A program made the position numbers and the translations under genes. Source: a virus. From it: a stretch of DNA of 64,000 bases. This document shows positions 6,269 to 13,371 of this stretch, in pieces; position 1 is the first letter of the stretch, and each line of letters begins with the position of its first letter. The stretch covers positions 1 through 64,000 of IMG/VR virus record IMGVR_UViG_3300021602_000006. One strand, written 5' to 3'. Below the pieces are notes generated by a model that saw only the letters and a program-made list of their open reading frames with translations, was not told the origin of the DNA and made no database searches.

Positions 6269-7405
6269 ATGACTATTAAAGTAAGTATCGTTAAAGGTTT
6301 CCATCGCAATGAAGTTGTTTCCGGCATCTTCCCACTCATTAAACCCTACCAAGAAGGTGCTTTTGGTGGTTTTGTTACCATCTATAATCCCGCACCTAAG
6401 AAAGGTGCAGTATCGCATCAGCGTGTCAAAGTTATGCCTGGCGACTTTACACTCCTGGATGAAGCAGGTGAAGTGTTGTCTGAACACGTCACTATCGCAA
6501 CAGGCAGCGGAAAGATTGAAACAGGTACGAATTACGAGCAAGCATTTGTTTCTGCTGAAACAGATGATGATGCTATGGAGCGTATCAGCGAAACATTCGC
6601 AATGCTCGATAAGATCACAGATGCTTGCGCCCAGGGTGTAGTGCGTGGCCTTGTTGTGTCAGGTCCTCCGGGTATTGGCAAGTCTTACGGTGTCGAAGAG
6701 CAGCTGAAGAAGGCAAATATGTTTCGTAAAATTGCAGGGCAAGATCCGAAATATGAAGTTGTCAGCGGCGGCGTTTCGAGCATCGGCTTGTACCAGAAGC
6801 TTTATTACAATCGCAGCCCGGAACAAGTGCTCGTGTTTGATGATTGTGACGGAATTATGCAAGAGGAAGAGTGTTTGAACTTGCTAAAGGCATCACTGAA
6901 TAGTGGAGATAAACGGCGTATCTGCTGGAATAAAGAAAGTCGTGTACTCGGCGATGGCGAAATTCCTAATGCGTTTGACTTTGAGGGTAGTATTGTTTTT
7001 ATTACAAATATCGACTTTGAAAAGACAATTGCACGTGGCTCGCGTATCGGATCACACCTGGGTGCTATTATGTCACGATGTCACTACTTGGACTTGGAGA
7101 TTGGGTCGATGCGCGATAAATTGCTTCGCATAAAACAGGTATGCAAGGGTGGTATGCTTTCATCATATCACTTTTCTCAAACAGAAGAAGAAGATATTCT
7201 GAAATTTGTTGTAGATAACTCCGAATATATGCGAGAAGTGAGTCTTCGTGCAGTCAAGAAGATTGCCGATTTTGTAAAGATGGATTCTGCAGGATGGTTA
7301 GAACCGACAGAGGCGACATTACTTATTCGCGAAGCAAAATTCAAGCGACTGTTGCTGAAGAAACAAGAAGCCGCTAAACAAGGCTTGGTATTGGCAGATG
7401 TTTAA
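6269..7405 (+). CDS. AAA+ family ATPase
   Basis: 378 aa. Walker A GPPGIGKS at residues 132-139, Walker B VLVFDDCD at 187-194, sensor-1-like IVFITN at 242-247, and Arg-finger candidates at SR 258-259 and 269-270. About 115 N-terminal residues before the ATPase core are unlike known domains. Many tailed phages carry a single-domain ATPase of this size with MoxR/clamp-loader-like motifs; what it remodels is unknown. It has its own promoter and a terminator hairpin placed inside the convergent HNH gene. Confidence 0.85.
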   Translation: MTIKVSIVKGFHRNEVVSGIFPLIKPYQEGAFGGFVTIYNPAPKKGAVSHQRVKVMPGDFTLLDEAGEVLSEHVTIATGSGKIETGTNYEQAFVSAETDDDAMERISETFAMLDKITDACAQGVVRGLVVSGPPGIGKSYGVEEQLKKANMFRKIAGQDPKYEVVSGGVSSIGLYQKLYYNRSPEQVLVFDDCDGIMQEEECLNLLKASLNSGDKRRICWNKESRVLGDGEIPNAFDFEGSIVFITNIDFEKTIARGSRIGSHLGAIMSRCHYLDLEIGSMRDKLLRIKQVCKGGMLSSYHFSQTEEEDILKFVVDNSEYMREVSLRAVKKIADFVKMDSAGWLEPTEATLLIREAKFKRLLLKKQEAAKQGLVLADV

Positions 7406-8082
7406 TTACTGTCAAATGCATTAGGGCCTTTCGGGGCCTTTTTACATTTGTCTCCATGGTAACGAGTATGATTGCTAGTTGTGATATAGGCAGAACAATG
7501 AGTGCAGGTTAAACGTGGCTTCTGTTTTGCAGCTATAGACATATTTAATTTTGCTTGCTCGGTTTTCGGTCCTCTTTGTTTCTTCCGAGTCTCTTCAGAT
7601 ACTTTTACCCCCAATCTTGTTCCGGGATGAGTTTTGAAGTGTTCTATATTTGCTTTACTTAGTTTTTCGCGTGTTTCTGGTGTGTGAGTTATTCCTTTGT
7701 TCCACGCAGGCTTGCCATATGAATTTGAATTCGCTCCGGATTGCGCCTCGGCTAATTGCTTTCGAATTATCTCATACTCACGTGAAGATATTTGGTGCCT
7801 GTCTTGATTTTGATTATTGGCTTTGGCAAGCATATTCAATGCGAATATCATACTTTTTTTGTGTTTCGTATCCAACACCATCCGAACCAACAGCTTATGA
7901 CAGATGAAATGGACCCTACCCGGTATTCTTACAATGTTTATTTTAGCATTGGTACCGCCTAATGATTTTGGTAGTATATGATGATTCTCCGAATATGTTT
8001 CGTTGCTGTATTCTTTTGATACAAGTGAGAGATACCATTTTAGGTATTTGGTATTCTTCGATATTGATTCTATGTTGTTCAT
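7402..8082 (-). CDS. HNH homing endonuclease (copy 1)
   Basis: 226 aa. N-terminal HNH core ENHHILPKSLGG (His-His at 34-35) with VHFICHKLL, a NUMOD3-like segment SNSYGKPAWNKGITHTPETREKLSK, and a C-terminal zinc finger CTHC...HGDKC. The order (nuclease, NUMOD, finger) is that of free-standing phage homing enzymes. It is paralogous to 41002-41622. The ATG at 8082 is preferred to a TTG at 8097. It lies tail-to-tail with the ATPase gene, sharing a TTAA that supplies both stops. Confidence 0.88.
   Translation of the reverse strand: MNNIESISKNTKYLKWYLSLVSKEYSNETYSENHHILPKSLGGTNAKINIVRIPGRVHFICHKLLVRMVLDTKHKKSMIFALNMLAKANNQNQDRHQISSREYEIIRKQLAEAQSGANSNSYGKPAWNKGITHTPETREKLSKANIEHFKTHPGTRLGVKVSEETRKKQRGPKTEQAKLNMSIAAKQKPRLTCTHCSAYITTSNHTRYHGDKCKKAPKGPNAFDSN
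7422..7444 (+). terminator. terminator of the ATPase gene
   Basis: AGGGCC/GGCCT stem with one bulged G and a TTCG loop, followed by TTTTTA. It lies within the 3' end of the opposite HNH gene. Confidence 0.65.
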
Positions 8083-8087
8083 ATAGT

Positions 8088-8095
8088 TATTTATC
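8088..8095 (-). promoter_or_regulatory. GATAAATA motif at HNH start
   Basis: On the minus strand GATAAATA ends five bases before the ATG at 8082, inside a 7-bp inverted repeat (GTTATTT/AAATAAC). A transcript starting here would be nearly leaderless. Confidence 0.45.
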
Positions 8096-8125
8096 AAATA
8101 ACATAGGGTCTCGGGTAAAATATTG

Positions 8126-8154
8126 TTGACATAGCCACTATCTTCCTATATAAT
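8126..8154 (+). promoter_or_regulatory. promoter for a non-coding RNA
   Basis: TTGACA-17-TATAAT, then GCACACATAGCAACAAGGATCAG. No supported reading frame follows before the terminator at 8301-8332. Confidence 0.85.
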
Positions 8155-8160
8155 GCACAC

Positions 8161-8332
8161 ATAGCAACAAGGATCAGAATAAGAATACTAAACATAGGGA
8201 ATCATAGAAACTCCCTTTTTATTATAAAGTGCGAAGCGGTAGGAATCCTGACAAGCACGGATTTATACAACCAACGGAGGATGTGTATTACAATCCAACT
8301 AAGCGGCAATTAGAAATGGTTGCCGCTTTTTC
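8161..8332 (+). ncRNA. small structured RNA with pseudoknot and terminator
   Basis: About 170 bases between a strong promoter and an intrinsic terminator, lacking a plausible gene (the best ATG gives 10 codons with no spacing to its GGAGG). Visible structure: AGGGA/TCCCT hairpin followed by TTTTTATT (8196-8220, a possible early stop); an H-type pseudoknot with GTGC 8229-8232/GCAC 8255-8258 and AATCC 8244-8248/GGATT 8259-8263; and the terminal hairpin. It may be a regulatory RNA or decoy. Confidence 0.65.
8301..8332 (+). terminator. intrinsic terminator
   Basis: AAGCGGCAA/TTGCCGCTT, 9 bp with a 10-base loop, then TTTTTC. It ends where the next -35 begins. Confidence 0.9.
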
Positions 8333-8361
8333 TTGACATTCGTTAGCGAGGCTGCTATAAT
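8333..8361 (+). promoter_or_regulatory. early promoter
   Basis: TTGACA-17-TATAAT with extended -10 (TGC before TATAAT). The spacer contains AGCGAGG. Confidence 0.9.
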
Positions 8362-8388
8362 TAGAACACTTAATAAGGAGTCCATAAC

Positions 8389-8634
8389 ATGGCATTTACA
8401 AAATTAGTCTCGACACAGAAAACATTCTTGGAACAACACTTGCGAGGCACAGGCCGCGCTATGTCGTCTGCCCAAGCTCGTGAAACATATGGTATCTTGA
8501 ATCTCCGCGCTCGCATCTGCGAAATGCGTGCTGCAGGTTTGAAGGTCACCAACACTCGTAACACTGTTGGCAATACTGCTTACACAGTTAGCCGTAGAGA
8601 CCAAGCCGGTGTTCAAGGTAAGATTTACGCTTAA
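8389..8634 (+). CDS. winged-helix-like small DNA-binding protein (HTH_39-like)
   Basis: 81 aa. STQKTFLEQHLRGTGRAMSSAQARETYGI, then LRARICEMRAAGLKVTN and TAYTVSRRD. From memory this fits a phage/bacterial family with a winged helix in which 'AxxxYGIxNLRARIxEMRxxGLxV' is the recognition region. It probably binds DNA as a small regulator. It is monocistronic: own promoter, AAGGAG and terminator. Confidence 0.75.
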   Translation: MAFTKLVSTQKTFLEQHLRGTGRAMSSAQARETYGILNLRARICEMRAAGLKVTNTRNTVGNTAYTVSRRDQAGVQGKIYA

Positions 8635-8655
8635 CCTACCAACCGTGTAAAGAAC

Positions 8656-8682
8656 AGCCTACCAAAGGTAGGCTTTCTTTTT
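8656..8682 (+). terminator. intrinsic terminator
   Basis: AGCCTACC-AAA-GGTAGGCT followed by TTCTTTTT. Confidence 0.9.
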
Positions 8683-8705
8683 GGCTAAATTCTTATCAAA
8701 TCCTA

Positions 8706-8734
8706 TTGACCATAGACTCATCCTATCATATAAT
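8706..8734 (+). promoter_or_regulatory. early promoter
   Basis: TTGACC-17-TATAAT. The 60-base leader holds a GGAC/GTCC hairpin and an in-frame upstream ATG at 8741. Confidence 0.8.
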
Positions 8735-8797
8735 AACGACATGGACAGCAAAAACAGTCCAGAAAAGAATTGTTTACTTATCAGCAGAAAGGTTTAT

Positions 8798-9220
8798 ATG
8801 ACACAAGGAATTCGTGATTTTACAAATGCCAACTTCAGCAAGTATTTGGCAGAACGTGCTGAGTTGGGCGACACTGGTTTCCGTCGTCGCGTGATGGAAG
8901 AAACTGTGATGAACTTCGGCATTAGCATTGCTTCTGCTGCAACGCATTACAACCACAGCCTGAAGGCAGCTCGCTTGGCTAATCCCAAGTCGGTTGAAGG
9001 CTTGGGTCGTCCGGAAGGCAAGAAAGGTGGCCGCAAACCTTTGGTTACAGTGGACGTCATCAAAGTGAAGACGGGTGAAGTGGTTATCAGCGGCATTTCC
9101 AAAGGCGCGGCCAACTTGCTGATTACCACTGCCGTTGCCAAGCACAAAGCAAAGCTGGCAATCAAGACCCCCGAAGCTGCTACGGCAGTCGAGGTGGCCA
9201 CCGAAGCTGCGACAGCTTAA
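8798..9220 (+). CDS. GLGRPEGKKGGRKP-family protein (copy 1)
   Basis: 140 aa. An N-terminal domain (FSKYLAERAELGDTGFRRRVMEETV..ISIASAATHYNHSLKAA) is joined to GLGRPEGKKGGRKP and a variable Ala/Lys/Thr-rich tail. The domain recurs at 11299 and, on the minus strand, at 26683. A helix-turn-helix-like pattern before THYNHA and the basic linker suggest DNA binding, but this is inference. AAAGG before 8798 supports that start; an in-frame ATG at 8741 would add 19 residues. Confidence 0.75.
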   Translation: MTQGIRDFTNANFSKYLAERAELGDTGFRRRVMEETVMNFGISIASAATHYNHSLKAARLANPKSVEGLGRPEGKKGGRKPLVTVDVIKVKTGEVVISGISKGAANLLITTAVAKHKAKLAIKTPEAATAVEVATEAATA

Positions 9221-9231
9221 TCCAAACGGTG

Positions 9232-9257
9232 AAACAAGGCTCGTGGGAGCCTTGTTT
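9232..9257 (+). terminator. hairpin after 8798-9220
   Basis: AAACAAGGCTC-GTGG-GAGCCTTGTTT, an 11-bp perfect stem whose 3' arm supplies the only T run. Confidence 0.7.
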
Positions 9258-9258
9258 G

Positions 9259-9350
9259 GTTAGTGCCTCTAGACTGAAGTCGGGCGAGTTCCGTATACGG
9301 GTCGATGCTATCCATCCGGAGGGTGCAGGCAGGCAGATAAGAGCACTAAC
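9259..9350 (+). ncRNA. closed structured RNA element
   Basis: GTTAGTGC(C)TCT at 9259-9270 pairs with AGAGCACTAAC at 9340-9350 (11 bp, one bulge). Inside are GACT/AGTC, the palindrome CCGTATACGG, and CATCC-GGA-GGGTG. The size and closing stem resemble a tRNA but there is no T-arm, CCA or anticodon arm. No promoter directly precedes it; it could be the 3' part of the upstream transcript. Confidence 0.5.
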
Positions 9351-9362
9351 TAAACAAATAGG

Positions 9363-9392
9363 TTGACTTCATCCATTAGCTCAGTATATAAT
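9363..9392 (+). promoter_or_regulatory. promoter giving a leaderless mRNA
   Basis: TTGACT-18-TATAAT, then ACACAC and immediately ATG. The expected start point falls on or next to the start codon. Confidence 0.75.
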
Positions 9393-9398
9393 ACACAC

Positions 9399-9770
9399 AT
9401 GGACAAACACTTTACAATTACCTTCCCGAAAGAGTATCTGTCTATCGGGCATTATGATAGCGATATCGGTAAGGTCCCGGTTATCAGGACGATCCGGCAA
9501 TTGTCTGGGTGTGGTCTCAAGGAAGCTAAAGATATTTCCGAAATCACAAGCCCGCAGACAATTGGGTTGATCGGTATATTGAACGATGATGCTGTCTTTA
9601 CTGCCTTCAAGATGTTGGAGCGTAATGGCTGCAAAATTACATCTCCCGTTTATAGCATACTTGCCGAGCTCCGTGTTCTTGCCACTCAAGCTATGAAGCA
9701 GGGCGAGGATGAGTTGGCAAGCGAAATCTTGCAGTTGATTACTGCAGAGAAGCTGCGTCGGAAACAATAA
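9399..9770 (+). CDS. protein with ribosomal L7/L12 C-terminal-like domain
   Basis: 123 aa. PVIRTIRQLSGCGLKEAKDISE at about residues 27-48 mirrors the L7/L12 C-terminal helix pair (x-V-I-K-x-V-R-x-x-T-G-L-G-L-K-E-A-K-x-L-V). In L7/L12 this domain contacts translation factors, so the protein could touch the host ribosome factor site; that is inference. The start sits six bases after the -10, so the mRNA is probably leaderless. Confidence 0.65.
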   Translation: MDKHFTITFPKEYLSIGHYDSDIGKVPVIRTIRQLSGCGLKEAKDISEITSPQTIGLIGILNDDAVFTAFKMLERNGCKITSPVYSILAELRVLATQAMKQGEDELASEILQLITAEKLRRKQ

Positions 9771-9787
9771 CCTAAAAGGTGAATAAC

Positions 9788-9955
9788 TTGCCAGAATCTA
9801 ATATTCGTGAAGTTACCGATCGTGTTTCGTATTGGAAAGATACGGGTCACTATTTCTTTTACTGGTGTGGTGACGAATTCCTCCTCAAGGCAACCAACGA
9901 TGAAGATGCTATCAAAGAATCTTATCGCCTCCAATTTGATTTAGAATCTTGTTAA
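9788..9955 (+). CDS. small protein with TTG start, DEDA motif
   Basis: 55 aa from TTG at 9788, with AAAGGTGA upstream. The sequence YWKDTGHYFFYW..EFLLKATNDEDAIKESYRLQFDL resembles the C-terminal motif (F-x-D-E-D-A-x-x-F-K-L-x-F) of the array at 35864-40005, so it may be a distant member. No ATG lies in frame. Confidence 0.6.
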   Translation: MPESNIREVTDRVSYWKDTGHYFFYWCGDEFLLKATNDEDAIKESYRLQFDLESC

Positions 9956-9967
9956 AGAAAGCACACT

Positions 9968-10363
9968 ATGAAAATTGATTGCAACCACCATGTCGCTTCG
10001 TTCTCCCGTGAAGATATTGGTGAGGAAGAACGCTATTTGGTAGATGATACGCCGCTTGGATTGGTGGGTACTTATTCGTTTATGTATCGTTACCCACTTT
10101 CAGTCGAAGTCGGTATCCCCCACCCTCTTATCAGGCTGACAAGCGCAATCGATATCTTGCTCCTGGCAAAGAAGGATTACGAGGATATCTATGCTGCTGA
10201 AGATGCAGCCGTTGGCGAAACACCCAACATTCCGGGTATGCTCAATCGTGACTCGTCCGAAGGTCCCTACGGTATTTGGGGTCACTGCTTGAGCGATCTT
10301 TACTTCGAGCAAATCGAAATCGATACCGTAAAGAAGATCATCAAGTTCTGTATTGGCAGCTAA
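9968..10363 (+). CDS. hypothetical protein
   Basis: 131 aa, MKIDCNHHVASFSREDIGEEERYLVDDTPLG..., acidic. It follows the TTG-start gene by 12 bases with AAAGAAAG upstream. Not recognised. Confidence 0.7.
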   Translation: MKIDCNHHVASFSREDIGEEERYLVDDTPLGLVGTYSFMYRYPLSVEVGIPHPLIRLTSAIDILLLAKKDYEDIYAAEDAAVGETPNIPGMLNRDSSEGPYGIWGHCLSDLYFEQIEIDTVKKIIKFCIGS

Positions 10364-10377
10364 TTATCAAATAGTCA

Positions 10378-10406
10378 TTGACAGGTAGGGAATTTTCCCT
10401 TATAAT
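10378..10406 (+). promoter_or_regulatory. early promoter with spacer dyad
   Basis: TTGACA-17-TATAAT; AGGGA-ATTT-TCCCT in the spacer. Leader ACACACATCGCAACAAAGGAG. Confidence 0.9.
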
Positions 10407-10433
10407 ACACACATCGCAACAAAGGAGTCAATC

Positions 10434-10904
10434 ATGGGTTTGGATATGTATCTGAGTGGTAAGCGTTATCTGTGGAGTTCGGGTGACCATCCGGACAAGA
10501 AGATTGCTACTGATGTGTCAGCAATGTTCCCGGAACTGACGCCACACATCGAATTTGGCACACCGGGTCCTCGTGTGAATGAAATTAGCGCACGGGCAAT
10601 CTATTGGCGCAAGGCTAATGCCATTCATGCATGGTTTGTGAAAAACGTTCAAGACGGAACAGATGATTGCCGTAATTATTATGCCGACCGCGATTTGCTA
10701 ATTGAACTTCGCGATCTGTGCAAAGAAGTGCTGGCTGATCACAGCAAGGCAGAAGAACTACTTCCATCGCAATCGGGCTTCTTCTTCGGAGGTACGGAGT
10801 TTGACGAATACTACTTCGGTGATCTGGAACGTACTGCCAAGGAAATCGACGAGTGTCTTGCATGGCCCGATGACTGGAACTTCGAATATCACTCGAGCTG
10901 GTAA
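10434..10904 (+). CDS. conserved phage protein (MGLDMYLS)
   Basis: 156 aa. MGLDMYLSGKRYLW, YWRKANAIHAWFVKNVQDGTDDC, LLIELRDLC..VL and SGFFFGGTEFDEYYFGDLERT are the landmarks of a very common phage/bacterial family. It is sometimes labelled phosphoglycerate kinase in error; it has none of that enzyme's motifs. Function unknown. Confidence 0.85.
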   Translation: MGLDMYLSGKRYLWSSGDHPDKKIATDVSAMFPELTPHIEFGTPGPRVNEISARAIYWRKANAIHAWFVKNVQDGTDDCRNYYADRDLLIELRDLCKEVLADHSKAEELLPSQSGFFFGGTEFDEYYFGDLERTAKEIDECLAWPDDWNFEYHSSW

Positions 10905-10909
10905 AACAA

Positions 10910-10938
10910 TTGACAGGGAGGCAACTCCTTGCTATACT
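10910..10938 (+). promoter_or_regulatory. early promoter with GCAA hairpin in spacer
   Basis: TTGACA-17-TATACT. Bases 10914-10931 form a 7-bp stem (one GU) with a GCAA tetraloop. Confidence 0.88.
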
Positions 10939-10968
10939 ACACTCATCACAACACACAAAGGATAGAGA

Positions 10969-11238
10969 ATGAAGAAACTGCTTACCACACTCCAGGTCCG
11001 CAAAATCATGCGTAAGCATGGCGGCTACCCTGCTTACACGAACAAGACGACGGGCTATGAAGGCCCTAACCGCCGCGTGAAGGCTTATTACAACGGCAAC
11101 AAGAAGATGCTGAAGGCATTGCAGAAGAAGTGTGGCAAGAAGAATGTCACGCTGACGGACGGTGGCTCGAGTTACCCGTCGGGATTCGGCTATAGTGCCG
11201 GCCTGCCGGGTGTCACTGTTCGCTGCGTACTGGCATAG
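10969..11238 (+). CDS. small basic protein
   Basis: 89 aa, strongly basic: TLQVRKIMRKHGGYPAYTN, VKAYYNGNKKMLKALQKKCGKKN. Ends GVTVRCVLA. I recall short phage proteins with this Lys/Arg-rich layout but no function. It may bind nucleic acid. Confidence 0.75.
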   Translation: MKKLLTTLQVRKIMRKHGGYPAYTNKTTGYEGPNRRVKAYYNGNKKMLKALQKKCGKKNVTLTDGGSSYPSGFGYSAGLPGVTVRCVLA

Positions 11239-11243
11239 AGTGG

Positions 11244-11272
11244 TAGACAGGATGGTAACATCCTGTTATAAT
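11244..11272 (+). promoter_or_regulatory. early promoter with GTAA hairpin in spacer
   Basis: TAGACA-17-TATAAT. Bases 11247-11266 form a perfect 8-bp stem (ACAGGATG/CATCCTGT) with a GTAA loop. Confidence 0.9.
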
Positions 11273-11298
11273 ACACTCATCGCAACAAAGGAACTGAC

Positions 11299-11781
11299 AT
11301 GACTCCAAAAGAAAAAGCAACACGAATTTATGAGCAGCATATTGCTCTTGCTGGCACTGACGGCCGTCTGTTCCGTCGCACTGTGCGCGAGCAAATCATG
11401 GCTGAGATCGGGTGTACAGGGGCCGCTGCCAGCACCTACTATAACAACTGCAAAAAGGCACACGATCCGATTGATGGGCTTGGGCGAGCACCAGTACCAA
11501 AAGGTGTGCGTAAACCTGGCAAACCCGGTGCCAAAGAACAGCTTCAAGACGACAATGAATGCTTCACAGTGATTGAACTTGTGGACGATAAGGTTGCACG
11601 GTGCTACCCGTTCCTCATGCAAGGTGATGCAAGCGAAGATTTCGATTCCAAGATAGAAACTTGGGCTAACAAAGAATGGGTGATGATCCAAGGACTTGGT
11701 CCGAATTCAGGTGACGAGTTCAAACTCGAAACAGGCGAAAAGATTATCAAGCGTTACAAGAAAGAAGAAGTAACTGCTTGA
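11299..11781 (+). CDS. GLGRPEGK-family protein (copy 2)
   Basis: 160 aa. The first 80 residues (GTDGRLFRRTVREQIMAEIGCTGAAASTYYNNCKKAHDPIDGLGRAP) match the N-domain of 8798-9220 and 26683-27216. The C-terminal half is different, with CFTVIELVDDKVARCYPF and WVMIQGLGPNSGDEF. Domain swapping of the tail within the family is visible. Probable DNA/RNA-binding accessory protein, function unknown. Confidence 0.75.
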   Translation: MTPKEKATRIYEQHIALAGTDGRLFRRTVREQIMAEIGCTGAAASTYYNNCKKAHDPIDGLGRAPVPKGVRKPGKPGAKEQLQDDNECFTVIELVDDKVARCYPFLMQGDASEDFDSKIETWANKEWVMIQGLGPNSGDEFKLETGEKIIKRYKKEEVTA

Positions 11782-11806
11782 CAGGCTGGCATCTTGCTGC
11801 TATAAT
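11778..11806 (+). promoter_or_regulatory. early promoter
   Basis: TTGACA-17-TATAAT. The leader differs from the usual and contains GGGAGATT-loop-AATCTCCC (11819-11842). Confidence 0.88.
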
Positions 11807-11863
11807 TAGTCATTGGTTAGGGAGATTCCAATTCTAATCTCCCAGTGTTAGAAGGTTAGTAAA

Positions 11864-12112
11864 ATGGAAAGTCGGGCATTTATACGTTATGCGGCTGGGT
11901 TGGTCGAAGTGATTGAGGAAACTCATGATACTATCGGTACTGCGGTGGAATTGCGTGAGCAACGCGATGAAGTGCAGAAGGACATCAATCAGCTCTTCGC
12001 TGGTTTGAATAACCCTACGCTGCCATCAGCGTTCAAGCTGCGTGATGCAGCTCTGCGTAACGGGTTCCAAGTGAATCCGAAAGTACTCAACGACCTGTCT
12101 CGTTTCGAGTAA
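11864..12112 (+). CDS. hypothetical helical protein
   Basis: 82 aa. VEVIEETHDTIGTAVELREQRDEVQKDINQLF looks like a coiled coil, followed by NNPTLPSAFKLRDAALRNGF. AAGG eight bases before the ATG. Not recognised. Confidence 0.75.
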   Translation: MESRAFIRYAAGLVEVIEETHDTIGTAVELREQRDEVQKDINQLFAGLNNPTLPSAFKLRDAALRNGFQVNPKVLNDLSRFE

Positions 12113-12121
12113 TTGATTTCC

Positions 12122-12154
12122 TGCACCTGGCAACGGGTGTGGGATTTCTTTTTT
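12122..12154 (+). terminator. weak terminator
   Basis: CACC/GGGTG-type hairpin around TGGCAAC, followed by TTTCTTTTTT. Confidence 0.5.
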
Positions 12155-12167
12155 GGAGCAAACAATC

Positions 12168-12662
12168 ATGTCTATCATAGAGAAGCTCAATAAGCTAGGT
12201 GAAGTTGTTTCTGACCTGTACCCTAATATCAATAACGGCGGGTGTTGTGTATTCGCTGCAATGGTCGTGAATGAATTGCAGAAGCAAGGAATTAAGGCTT
12301 CGGGCATTGTAATAGATTCTGGTGCCAGGTCTTCCATACATATCGATGAAGTTCGTCCTTTGATAAAGACTAATACCGTAAACGAATGGCAGAGCAACGG
12401 TGTCTTTTTCTGGCACGTGGCTGTCGAATTTACGATAGGCAATAAGAAACATCACTATGATACAGGTGGTGTCAAAAAGGCTACGAATGCCTTCGGCGAT
12501 ATTCCTGTCTACAAAGGACGTATGAAGTTGGAAGAATTGAAAGATATATCGGCGCGTCAGCCAGGATGGAATCCGGCATTTCGCCGGAAAGATATTCCTG
12601 CAATTCGTAAACTTGTCAAATTTTATTTAAAGGTTGACAAGACTCCTGTTCTTGCCGTATAA
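12168..12662 (+). CDS. transglutaminase/papain-like fold protein
   Basis: 164 aa. A possible Cys-His-Asp triad: Cys26/27 in NNGGCCVFAAMVV, His83 in FFWHVAVEF, Asp98 in HHYDTGG. The order and the helix after the Cys match the transglutaminase-like fold. It parallels the protein at 18795-19205. Substrate unknown. GGAG nine bases upstream sets the ATG at 12168. Confidence 0.6.
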   Translation: MSIIEKLNKLGEVVSDLYPNINNGGCCVFAAMVVNELQKQGIKASGIVIDSGARSSIHIDEVRPLIKTNTVNEWQSNGVFFWHVAVEFTIGNKKHHYDTGGVKKATNAFGDIPVYKGRMKLEELKDISARQPGWNPAFRRKDIPAIRKLVKFYLKVDKTPVLAV

Positions 12663-12663
12663 T
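12634..12663 (+). promoter_or_regulatory. early promoter inside gene end
   Basis: TTGACA-18-TATAAT, overlapping the 3' end of 12168-12662. CAAGA/TCTTG dyad in the spacer. Confidence 0.85.
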
Positions 12664-12687
12664 ATACACATATAACAGGAACACAAA

Positions 12688-12858
12688 ATGACTGACGAAC
12701 AATATGAAACACTTGGTAAATCTATCGTACATTTTCTCGGCCTGAAACCAAACAAGATAACCGGCCGGTACGATACTGAGTGGGGTGATAAAACACTTGT
12801 TGGAATTGGTCGGTGTGTGGAGCGATGCGTCAACGATGTCGCTTCTGTGGTAATTTAA
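12688..12858 (+). CDS. small conserved phage protein
   Basis: 56 aa. LKPNKITGRYDTEWGDKTLVGIGRCVERCV resembles a short phage family with 'RYDTxWGxKTxxGL' from memory. AACAGGAACACAAAATG supplies the ribosome site. Role unknown. Confidence 0.75.
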   Translation: MTDEQYETLGKSIVHFLGLKPNKITGRYDTEWGDKTLVGIGRCVERCVNDVASVVI

Positions 12859-12867
12859 GGAAATCAA

Positions 12868-13074
12868 ATGACCAAAGGCTCGCCGCTAAGGATTGATATG
12901 CGTAGAACTAATAGTGAATGGGGATTCTGGTCCAACGTGATATTTGGCTGGGCCATTTTGCTTGATGCTGTTATTAGTATAGGCACACTCGGTTTCTATT
13001 CCGGCGGTAATCAACTGGATTATGCTCGTTGGCGTACCAAGCGAATGTTTCAAAAGAGAAAGAAGGCATTGTGA
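12868..13074 (+). CDS. small membrane protein
   Basis: 68 aa with one clear membrane segment (WSNVIFGWAILLDAVISIGTLGF, about residues 18-41) and a very basic C-terminus (RWRTKRMFQKRKKAL). Similar in shape to small phage inner-membrane proteins. The stop overlaps the next start. Confidence 0.75.
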   Translation: MTKGSPLRIDMRRTNSEWGFWSNVIFGWAILLDAVISIGTLGFYSGGNQLDYARWRTKRMFQKRKKAL

Positions 13075-13334
13075 TGTTTAATACCCGCGTAGTCGAAACA
13101 GTTCACGAATGCACTGAGGGTGACTGGACATACCGTTTCTTTCAAATCGAAAAAGGTGTGTATGTCAAGAGGACACCGTCTAAAGACCCGCTGTGGTCTC
13201 ACGGTGTTATAACACAAACCTTTGATTCGGAACAGAAAAAGTTTCTTTCACAGTGCATGGGAGGTTGGGCAGAATATTTCGAATCAGTGTCCGAAGCTAA
13301 ACGCGCAATTCAAAAAGTATTGACGGGTATCTAA
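13074..13334 (+). CDS. hypothetical protein
   Basis: 86 aa, MFNTRVVETVHECTEGDWTYRFF..., ending WAEYFESVSEAKRAIQKVLTGI. The promoter of the next gene lies within its last codons. Not recognised. Confidence 0.7.
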   Translation: MFNTRVVETVHECTEGDWTYRFFQIEKGVYVKRTPSKDPLWSHGVITQTFDSEQKKFLSQCMGGWAEYFESVSEAKRAIQKVLTGI

Positions 13335-13348
13335 TTTCCTGTTATAAT
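13320..13348 (+). promoter_or_regulatory. early promoter
   Basis: TTGACG-17-TATAAT; leader AAACACATCGCAACAAGGAG. Confidence 0.88.
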
Positions 13349-13371
13349 AAACACATCGCAACAAGGAGTAG

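Noticed and set aside
7650-7907. Plus-strand frame across the HNH gene
   Set aside because: Shadow of a clear HNH endonuclease on the minus strand.
8741-8797. Upstream in-frame start for 8798-9220
   Set aside because: The ATG at 8741 lies inside a GGAC/GTCC hairpin without a ribosome site; AAAGG favours 8798. Not fully excluded.
9259-9350. tRNA of the long-variable-arm type
   Set aside because: Acceptor-like stem and size fit, but there is no T-loop, no U8/A9 and no CCA.
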